Shown piece by piece: positions 1 to 5,454 of a stretch of 27,329 nucleotides of DNA; the stretch's first letter is position 1; every line of letters begins with the position of its first letter. The position numbers and the translations under genes were made by a program. The notes beneath the pieces are model-generated. The model had not been told where the DNA came from. It made no database searches and was given only the letters and a program-made list of their open reading frames with translations. Source of the DNA: Bacillota bacterium (GTDB taxonomy: Bacteria; Eremiobacterota; SpSt-956; JAKJGF01); NCBI GenBank assembly GCA_029555925.1, contig JAKPQU010000445.1, positions 1 through 27,329 of the forward strand, in the 5' to 3' direction.

Positions 1-148
1 TCTGCCTGCCTGATGCTCCTCCGAAAAAAATCTAAACTGGAACGTTTATAACAGTTACAACTTATATCATGCTACTTTACATTATAATTCAATAAAATAT
101 ACCTGTGCTGCCGTGATATTTTTTTCTCCGGAACACCAGGCAGGCAGA
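1..148. repeat. MITE-like segment with imperfect 31-bp terminal inverted repeats
   Basis: Bases 1-31 and 118-148 are inverted copies of each other. I count 26 matches in 31, with the first 12 bases (tctgcctgcctg) and the last nine (gaaaaaaat) perfect. The 86 bases between them are AT-rich with no reading frame. The layout (short, non-coding, terminal inverted repeats) resembles a miniature inverted-repeat element or a large hairpin. No target-site duplication can be checked because the left end is the window edge. It could also be the terminator hairpin of a gene lying to the left. Confidence 0.4.
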
Positions 149-186
149 CTACTATGTCTAAAGCTAAATAGTATCACTTCAGTAAC

Positions 187-215
187 TTGACTTATTTCCA
201 GATATCACATAAATT
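187..215 (+). promoter_or_regulatory. Possible sigma-70-type promoter of the M48 protease gene
   Basis: TTGACT at 187-192 matches five of six bases of the -35 consensus, and TAAATT at 210-215 lies 17 bases downstream with four of six -10 matches. This would leave a leader of about 120 bases before the protease start. The surroundings are very AT-rich, so chance matches are likely. Nothing else is recognisable between 149 and 330. Confidence 0.25.
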
Positions 216-343
216 ATAAGTAATGTCAAATTATAGTTAAAATCAAATATTATGAAAACAATAAGTTATGCGGAATAATGATTAAGTGAGTGACAATCAT
301 GGTATCAAAATTGCAACACAACTTATATAAGGAAGTGATGAAT

Positions 344-1702
344 ATGAGACATAAATTCACATATAAATCCATATTAATGATTATTTTTATCCTGACTATT
401 ACCTGCTCTTCTGCCAGAGCAGGCCTTATAAGTACGGAACAGGAAATAGAACTTGGTACAGAGGCGGCCAGACAGGTAGAAGCAGAATACGGGGTATATA
501 ATGATCCTGTAATGACTGCATGGGTTGAAAAAGTAGGTAAAAAACTCGCATACAGTGCCCCTAGAGAAGGTATTACATACAGGTTCAAGGTACTGGACAT
601 GGAAGAACCAAACGCTTTTGCCATACCGGGAGGGTTTGTCTATGTTACGAAAGGTATAATGAGAGATTTTGTAAAAAACAATGAAGATTACCTTGCTGTC
701 ATTCTCGGTCATGAAATAGGCCATATAAACGAAAGGCATGGTATGAGTCAACTGGAGTGGAGCCTTGGCCTGGGTGTTATACTGAATGTGCTGTTAGGTG
801 ATAACGGTACTGCTTCGCAAATAGCACAGATGGCATCAAATCTTATATTTCTTAAATACAACAGGGATCAGGAACTGGAAGCGGATCAATCAGGCATAAG
901 ACTTGCTCATAACAACGGCTATAATCCCAGGGCTCTCGTGAAATTTTTTCAGGATCTCAGAGTATATGAAAGAAAAAATCCCAATTATACGCCTGAATTC
1001 CTGGCAAGTCATCCCGATACGGAGAGCAGAATAGAAGAAGCAAATAAATATATTGCAGAAGTGGAAGGTAAACCATATAATCCTGATACAGCAGATAATA
1101 CTCAGGAAAAACCAGCACAGATAGAGGAAAATAATTTTTCAGGCGATCTGAACGGCACTTGGAAAGCAGAAGACGGAAGCATATTAAATTTAAAACATAA
1201 TGGCACTTATGTAACAGGTATCTATCAGAAAGGCTCAATTCAGGGAGAGATTAAAGGTAATAAAATAAATTACAGCTGGTGGAACAGAGACGGAGAAAAT
1301 GGCAAAGGTTATTTTAACATATCTTCAGATGAAAATACACTGGAAGGAGAATGGTCTTCCGTCAGCGGCAAAAAAGGTTACTGGAAACTGGCAAGAAGCA
1401 GTGATGATGATAATAACAATGAAAATAATGAAGATAATATTGATATATCAGGTAAATGGCAATCTTCTATAGGAGAGATTAATTTTATTCAGAACGGAGA
1501 TAAAGTAGAAGGAACCTACGGGAAAGGTAAAGGAGTAATAAAAGGGACATTAAACGGGAAACGTCTTGATTGTGAATGGTATGAAGTAGTGGATAAAGAA
1601 GGTGGAACAGGTTATTTTATAATAGCAAATGACGGCAGATCTATGACAGGCAACTGGATCTCCGAGGTAGGAGCAAAAGGCCAGTGGAATGCGTACAGAT
1701 AA
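344..1702 (+). CDS. Secreted M48-family zinc metalloprotease with two C-terminal beta-type repeats
   Basis: Start chosen at ATG 344: GGAAGTG at 331-337 sits at proper distance, and the protein (452 aa) then begins with a clean signal peptide, a basic MRHKFTYK segment, a hydrophobic core, and a likely signal peptidase I site after SARA (residue 26). In-frame ATGs at 290, 299 and 338 would bury that signal. The catalytic core carries HEIGH (about 123-127, two zinc ligands plus catalytic Glu) and ELEAD (about 177-181, third ligand), as in M48 peptidases of the BepA/LoiP type, which act on misfolded envelope proteins. Residues about 265-352 and 368-452 are two copies of an approximately 85-residue repeat with the pattern G-x-W, repeated Gly/Asn/Lys turns, GYF and a closing W. 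They look like small beta-barrels; their role is unknown. An Asp/Asn-rich linker separates them. No partner gene is evident. Confidence 0.88.
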   Translation: MRHKFTYKSILMIIFILTITCSSARAGLISTEQEIELGTEAARQVEAEYGVYNDPVMTAWVEKVGKKLAYSAPREGITYRFKVLDMEEPNAFAIPGGFVYVTKGIMRDFVKNNEDYLAVILGHEIGHINERHGMSQLEWSLGLGVILNVLLGDNGTASQIAQMASNLIFLKYNRDQELEADQSGIRLAHNNGYNPRALVKFFQDLRVYERKNPNYTPEFLASHPDTESRIEEANKYIAEVEGKPYNPDTADNTQEKPAQIEENNFSGDLNGTWKAEDGSILNLKHNGTYVTGIYQKGSIQGEIKGNKINYSWWNRDGENGKGYFNISSDENTLEGEWSSVSGKKGYWKLARSSDDDNNNENNEDNIDISGKWQSSIGEINFIQNGDKVEGTYGKGKGVIKGTLNGKRLDCEWYEVVDKEGGTGYFIIANDGRSMTGNWISEVGAKGQWNAYR

Positions 1703-1772
1703 AAAATTACTCTATTATATATTATCAGGCAGGAATATTCTTTAATATATAGAAGTTATTTTGATAAAATCT

Positions 1773-1777
1773 GGAGG
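1773..1777 (+). promoter_or_regulatory. Ribosome binding site of the omega-like gene
   Basis: GGAGG at 1773-1777 lies 12 bases before ATG 1790, slightly far but the only strong Shine-Dalgarno nearby. The ATG at 1779 is in another frame. The next in-frame ATG (1802) would be 24 bases away, which supports 1790. Confidence 0.55.
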
Positions 1778-1789
1778 TATGATAAATAT

Positions 1790-2035
1790 ATGTTATTAGA
1801 AATGAACAGCGGTCAGGAAATTTATAAAACAAAATATAAAGGATCAATAGTCGACCCTTCACTCGACAGTATAATGAAAAAAGTACCCACATCTTTTATA
1901 GCGGTTAATATTGTCAGAAAAAGATGCAATCAACTCAACTTAAATAAAGAGGCGGAAAATTATGTCACCCTTGCAAGACTCATAACAAGGGTTTTTTCGG
2001 AAATTGTAGACAGTACTATAACCTTCGAAGAATAA
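1790..2035 (+). CDS. rpoZ: Putative RNA polymerase omega subunit (RpoZ-like), divergent
   Basis: 81 aa. The middle of the protein (PSLDSIMKK, then TSFIAVNIVRKRCNQL) follows the pattern of Gram-positive-type omega subunits: a Pro-Ser-hydrophobic-Asp start, a helix, a Ser/aromatic pair, then V-A-aa-(K/R)R-aa-(R/x)QL. The end (VTLARLI..., EIVDSTITFEE) resembles the second omega helix (hydrophobic-A-x-x-EI-x-x-(G/S)-x-I-T-(Y/F)-E) with a few extra residues. Omega is a small chaperone-like subunit that binds beta-prime and helps RNA polymerase assembly. Family length is usually 65-95 aa, so the size fits. It lies 87 bases after the protease, with its own Shine-Dalgarno. The call rests on pattern matching by eye; an unrelated small helical protein remains possible. 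Confidence 0.5.
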   Translation: MLLEMNSGQEIYKTKYKGSIVDPSLDSIMKKVPTSFIAVNIVRKRCNQLNLNKEAENYVTLARLITRVFSEIVDSTITFEE

Positions 2036-2065
2036 AATATGCAATATAATCCACATAATTAAAAT

Positions 2066-2097
2066 CTTCAGGCCTGATAACTTTATCAGGCCTGAAG
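2066..2097. terminator. Perfect 15-bp hairpin between convergent small genes
   Basis: CTTCAGGCCTGATAA (2066-2080) and its exact reverse complement (2083-2097) are separated by two bases, so the hairpin would have about a 13-14 bp stem with a tight loop. Read on the minus strand the stem is followed by ATTTTAATT, a modest U tract, which suits termination of the 39-aa gene. Read on the plus strand it ends 62 bases after the omega-like stop with only TTT after it. A bidirectional terminator between convergent genes is the simplest reading. Confidence 0.75.
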
Positions 2098-2141
2098 AGG
2101 TTTACAATAAATATAATACTTATATGGAATGGTATTCCGGA

Positions 2142-2261
2142 CTAACCGGTTATGGGGTTTTTCTTTGCTGATTTCTTTGCTTTTTTCTCAGCTCTTTTTT
2201 CTTTCAATGTTTTTTCCGATTTTTTCTTTACATCTTTTTTAATAGTTTGACCTTTAGCCAT
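2142..2261 (-). CDS. 39-aa lysine-rich basic protein
   Basis: ATG at 2259-2261 and TAG at 2142-2144 give 39 codons. The protein begins MAKGQTIKKD, continues with runs of Lys, Glu, Arg and Ala, and ends NPITG; 17 of 39 residues are Lys or Arg. AAAGGAG lies seven bases before the start, a near-ideal Shine-Dalgarno, and a strong hairpin lies downstream (2066-2097), so this looks like a complete independent gene. Small basic proteins starting MAKGQ or similar occur in many bacteria as uncharacterised conserved proteins, as I recall; nucleic-acid or ribosome binding is a guess from charge alone. It is too short for ordinary ORF calling and may be missed by automatic annotation. Confidence 0.72.
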   Translation of the reverse strand: MAKGQTIKKDVKKKSEKTLKEKRAEKKAKKSAKKNPITG

Positions 2262-2473
2262 GGCTTTTCTCCTTTTCTGATTTCAGTTTTAGAGATGAGT
2301 CAAAATGAGCTATCAGACTCTTATGGCCGGGCATTAAATGCTCATTCTCAGCTCAATATCTATTTTACTATATAAAAGGACAAAAAGTCCAGATATAATG
2401 ATACTCAAAAGTTAAAAAAATGTATTTTTCTGATCTACTGACATGACCATAAGCATGTAATAACAGTCTTCCT

Positions 2474-2490
2474 CCCGTGACGCGTCACGA
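2474..2490. repeat. Short palindromic copy of the heptamer repeat
   Basis: The core cgtgacgcgtcacg (2476-2489) is a perfect 14-base palindrome. It is preceded by cctccc and followed by agag. The cctcccg flank is also seen (reverse complement) beside the two copies inside the NRPS, marking this as a minimal member of the same family. Confidence 0.65.
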
Positions 2491-2554
2491 GAGCACATAT
2501 TTATTATTTATGCTCACCTCAGTAATATACTATAAAATCTAATATGAGGTAACC

Positions 2555-2692
2555 TTATGAGCAGATTATATGTAAATCAGAAGCCTTCATATATGGTTTT
2601 GACTGATATAATTCCCTCTCGACAAATTTTGTCACATTTAAAATCTTATATTCAGGAAGAGTTTCTATCATTTTGATTATAGTTAGTTTCAT
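2555..2692 (-). pseudogene. Possible remnant of a DUF2281-like antitoxin N-terminus
   Basis: From an in-frame ATG at 2692 the frame reads MKLTIIKMIETLPEYKILN and continues VTKFVERELYQ to a stop at 2555 (45 aa). The pattern of a short helix, ETLPE, then hydrophobic-x-x-hydrophobic-x-x-FVE resembles the N-terminus of small DUF2281/VapB-type antitoxins. There is no good Shine-Dalgarno, the tail looks random, and no toxin gene follows. The longer frame, up to 2770, runs into the heptamer repeat and is unlikely to be real. The similarity is short and could be chance. Confidence 0.25.
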
Positions 2693-2713
2693 AACTATCC
2701 ATAAATAATGACC

Positions 2714-2786
2714 TCGTAATGCGTAAAGCGTAATGCGTGATGCGCATGGATTAAACCCGTCACGCGTCACGCGTTACGCGTCACGA
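2714..2786. repeat. Inverted pair of 31-bp heptamer repeats with 11-base spacer
   Basis: The arm at 2756-2786 is built of cacgcgt/tacgcgt heptamers. Its reverse complement is identical over 31 bases to 23701-23731 inside the NRPS gene and differs at one base from 19129-19159. The arm at 2714-2744 matches the reverse complement of its partner at about 24 of 31 positions, with mostly transition differences (aatgcg for gacgcg), so it looks like an older decayed copy. Together they can form a long imperfect stem-loop. Confidence 0.8.
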
Positions 2787-2923
2787 CAAACTTAAATTCT
2801 AATAAGTTATGAAATACACTATAATTCGCTCTTCACATAAAGCTTACTCATGACCTGCCTTTCAGTACTTTTTCCAACTTTATTATAGCATATTTTACCT
2901 GCTACTGCATCTTTACAGCCAGA

Positions 2924-4363
2924 TCACTCTTCACTGATGACAGAAAAATTCGAAAGCTTCAAAAGCTTTGTCGTAAATCTTCTCTTTTCCTTCATTAATA
3001 GCGTGGTAATAAAGATTGAAAGAGCCAGAAAAATAAAGCATATAAAACATACATGAAAACCTTTTATTATATAAACCGGATTCATCGTATTTCCCGCGCC
3101 TGCAAGATAATAGGAAAAAATAGCCGCAAAAATCGATATACCTGTCGAGGCGGACAGGGCACCGTTCAGGCCGGATACGGCAGATGTAATACCTTCTTTC
3201 CCCGGCGGAGCATAACCCATAATAAGGGTGACATTTGCAGTAAGAAAAAAGGCAAGGGCAGTACCGTAGAGTAGCAATGAAATAATAATATAATATGCTG
3301 ATATAGTACTGTTGAATATAGAAATCATTATTATAGAGACTGCCATTAAAAATGTAGAATATAATGTAACCGTCCTGGCACCGTATCTGTCGGAAAGATA
3401 ACCTGCAAGAGGGCCAAGGAGAGTGGAAAGAAGGGGCATAATCATAAGATACATTCCTGTTGTGGCAGCGTTAAAATTCCTGACAAATTCAAAATAAAAT
3501 GGTAAAAGGAACATGCTGCCGGAAAGTATAAGACCTGAAAGAAATGCCGCTATAAAACCGGCAGAGAGATCTTTGTTATTAAAGAGCTTAATATCCATAA
3601 GAGGTGATGGAATCTTAGTCTGACGGTAAATAAACAAACAGAAGGTCACAATAAAAATTATAAAAGAGAGAATAATAAAGGGAGATGTCCAACCTTCCGT
3701 ATTCAGTCTGTTCATGGCAATATTTATGGCACATAAAAATATAAAACTTAGCACCACACTTATAATATCAATCCCGGCCCCGTCAGGCCTGTTAAGTTTT
3801 TTCCCGGGTAAATACCTGTAAGCCATAATCAGGGCAATTATACACAGAGGAATATTTATATAAAAGATCCATTTCCAGCTCAAATATTTTATAATAACTC
3901 CTCCCAGAGGTGCACCGAAAGCGTATCCTGTTCCTCCTGCCACTGCGGTAAAACCGAAAACTCTGCCTCTGATGTTCGACGGAAGATAATGTAATATCAA
4001 TACACCGAAGGTTGAACCCAGAATGGAAGAGCCGATTCCCTGAATAAATCGGAATGAACTTAACATATAAATGGTGGTAGAAAAAGTACACAGCAGGGAA
4101 GCAAAAAGAAAAATTATAAATCCTGTTATGAACATATTCTTAGGGCCTTTTATATCACTGAGTCTTCCGAAAAGAAGAAGGAAACAGCTCATTGCCAGAA
4201 GATATGAAACTGCTACAACAGCCACACCTGATGTATCTGCATTGAAAGCCTTAAGAAGTGTGGGAAGAGCGATATTAACAATACTGCCGTCAAGATTTGC
4301 AAGAAACACGCCTATACAGATCGGGATCATTATAGATGATATGTTAGTTTTATTATCTTCCAT
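2924..4363 (-). CDS. DHA2-type MFS drug:proton antiporter (EmrB/QacA-like), 14 TM
   Basis: 479 aa. I count fourteen hydrophobic segments, the number typical of the DHA2 branch of the major facilitator superfamily. Diagnostic elements are LDGSIVNIALP at the end of TM1, GRLSDIKGPKNMF (motif A) after TM2, GGTGYAFGAPLGG in TM5 (antiporter motif C) and SWKWIFYINIP before TM6, a DHA2 hallmark. It should use the proton gradient to export amphipathic or lipophilic compounds across the cytoplasmic membrane. ATG 4363 is the most upstream start, since an in-frame stop lies just before it. Its Shine-Dalgarno (AAAGGAT) is about 16 bases away, so a later start is possible. It lies 1.1 kb from the end of the NRPS, on the same strand but separated by the plus-strand Uma2 gene. 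Export of the peptide product is plausible by position only. Confidence 0.88.
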   Translation of the reverse strand: MEDNKTNISSIMIPICIGVFLANLDGSIVNIALPTLLKAFNADTSGVAVVAVSYLLAMSCFLLLFGRLSDIKGPKNMFITGFIIFLFASLLCTFSTTIYMLSSFRFIQGIGSSILGSTFGVLILHYLPSNIRGRVFGFTAVAGGTGYAFGAPLGGVIIKYLSWKWIFYINIPLCIIALIMAYRYLPGKKLNRPDGAGIDIISVVLSFIFLCAINIAMNRLNTEGWTSPFIILSFIIFIVTFCLFIYRQTKIPSPLMDIKLFNNKDLSAGFIAAFLSGLILSGSMFLLPFYFEFVRNFNAATTGMYLMIMPLLSTLLGPLAGYLSDRYGARTVTLYSTFLMAVSIIMISIFNSTISAYYIIISLLLYGTALAFFLTANVTLIMGYAPPGKEGITSAVSGLNGALSASTGISIFAAIFSYYLAGAGNTMNPVYIIKGFHVCFICFIFLALSIFITTLLMKEKRRFTTKLLKLSNFSVISEE

Positions 4364-4732
4364 GTTTTATGTTTACACATCCTTTCAAAGTAGTGAGTGG
4401 CAGGGGCGAACCACTGTGCTTGCCCGGTACCACATGAAAACACGCATCAGGCGTCACAATTCAATATATTTGAGACATTTATTTAATTTTCATTCCTAAC
4501 TATAAAACCTATTTAAAATTTTATTATATCATATTTTACAAGATTGTTATTTTGATGGAAAAATATATCTCAGAGGAAGAAGAAAGGGAAGCAATCGAAC
4601 AGGGCAGGAGGATTAGAAATTGAAAATTGCCAGGGATGCAATATTTCAGCATTGAAGGAATCTCTACAGGGGTAATTTCTGTCATTGTGGTCAAGACAGC
4701 ATTATGTTATAATAATTCAAAGAGGTGGTATT
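4364..4732. other. Gap between MFS and Uma2 genes with a degenerate repeat copy
   Basis: These 369 bases contain aacacgcatcaggcgtcac at 4440-4458, which resembles a decayed member of the heptamer family. Before it is a G/C-rich patch (4398-4430) with ggggcgaacc and tgcccgg, perhaps part of an old hairpin. The remainder is AT-rich. Both flanking genes point away from this gap, so promoters should lie here, but I cannot pick one with confidence. Confidence 0.4.
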
Positions 4733-5338
4733 ATGAAGAATAATTTAGCATTTAAACAGCAACAGGAATTTACATATAGAGATTATCTAACATGGCCTGA
4801 TAATGAACGCTGGCAGATTATAGACGGAATTGCATATGATATGAGTCCATCTCCAATTATAGAACATCAATTAATATTAAATGAATTAAGCACTCAATTC
4901 AGCCTATATCTTAGAAATAAGACTTGTTTAGTTATTCCATCACCGGTTGATGTAGTATTTCCCAAACAGAATGAGGATATTAAAGATGCTAAAGACGTAG
5001 TTCAACCTGACATAATAGTTGTCTGTGACCATAAGAAATTGCAGAGTCATAAGCATTGTGTGGGTGCTCCTGATCTTGCAATAGAAATATTATCTCCATC
5101 TACAGCATCTATAGATATAAAGATTAAAAGGAAATTATACGAGCGTGAGGGTGTAAAAGAGTACTGGATAGTTGACCATGTGCATAAAACAATTCATGTT
5201 TATATACTGGAGAATAATAAATATAAATTTCCTGAAGTCTATACAACAGAAGATAAAATTAAGGCAGGTATATTCCCTGATCTGGAAATAGACTTAAGCC
5301 TTGTCTTCAGAGACTATATACAGGAAAAGCAGGAATAA
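4733..5338 (+). CDS. Uma2 (DUF820) family PD-(D/E)XK-like protein
   Basis: Start at ATG 4733, preceded by AGAGG at 4721-4725 with seven-base spacing; the open frame reaches back to 4685 but without a binding site. 201 aa, normal for Uma2. Family landmarks in order: an N-terminal YxxWP-like segment with a WQIIDG strand; H-x-x-I-x-x-x-L helix; PDIIVVCD (PD motif Asp); LAIEILSPSTASIDIKIKR (E-I-x-S-P-S followed by D and K); and EYWIVD. These carry the Asp, Glu and Lys expected of the restriction-endonuclease-like fold. Uma2 proteins are abundant in cyanobacteria and some other phyla in many copies; their cellular role is not established, and nuclease activity is inferred from the fold. It converges on the NRPS with a 115-base gap. 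Confidence 0.88.
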   Translation: MKNNLAFKQQQEFTYRDYLTWPDNERWQIIDGIAYDMSPSPIIEHQLILNELSTQFSLYLRNKTCLVIPSPVDVVFPKQNEDIKDAKDVVQPDIIVVCDHKKLQSHKHCVGAPDLAIEILSPSTASIDIKIKRKLYEREGVKEYWIVDHVHKTIHVYILENNKYKFPEVYTTEDKIKAGIFPDLEIDLSLVFRDYIQEKQE

Positions 5339-5395
5339 TTATTCTATCTTCCAGATAATGTCCTGATTACCATTTTTATTATATCATAATGGCCG

Positions 5396-5454
5396 GTGAG
5401 TCGTAAGTCGTGAGTCCTGAACCGGTAATATCATTACATCTCACGTCTCACGAC
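5396..5454. repeat. Imperfect inverted repeat between Uma2 and NRPS stop
   Basis: Bases 5400-5414 (gtcgtaagtcgtgag) match the reverse complement of 5440-5454 at 13 of 15 positions, with a 25-base loop. The arm is part of a gtgagtcgtaagtcgtgagtc tandem (5396-5416). The right arm overlaps the first base of the NRPS stop codon complement. It may act as a terminator stem for either convergent gene, though no U tract follows. The tandem heptamer style recalls the cacgcgt repeats but the sequence differs. Confidence 0.5.

Larger units (their letters stand above)
2262..2923. other. Intergenic stretch with GC-rich heptamer repeats
   Basis: About 660 bases between the two minus-strand genes (39-aa protein and MFS transporter). 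It holds a short copy of the cacgcgt-type repeat (2474-2490), a long inverted pair of it (2714-2786) and a possible antitoxin remnant (2555-2692). Otherwise the sequence is AT-rich. A small GGAC-TTTTT-GTCC hairpin near 2378-2391 lies upstream of the 39-aa gene, of unknown meaning. I see no tRNA or riboswitch. No convincing terminator follows the MFS gene stop at 2924. Confidence 0.5.

Noticed and set aside
250..1238. Minus-strand frames opposite the M48 protease
   Set aside because: The plus frame has a signal peptide and catalytic motifs; the opposing frames are shadows without recognisable features.
2474..2786. CRISPR array made of the cacgcgt repeats
   Set aside because: Copies are unevenly placed, differ in length, are inverted relative to each other and have no uniform spacers; two lie inside coding sequence and no cas genes are present.
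3053..4499. Plus-strand frames opposite the MFS transporter
   Set aside because: Shadows of a well-supported 14-TM protein; composition is random and no motif is present.
4555..4623. 22-codon frame beginning MEKYISEEEE
   Set aside because: No Shine-Dalgarno, very short, no family I recognise; probably chance or a remnant.
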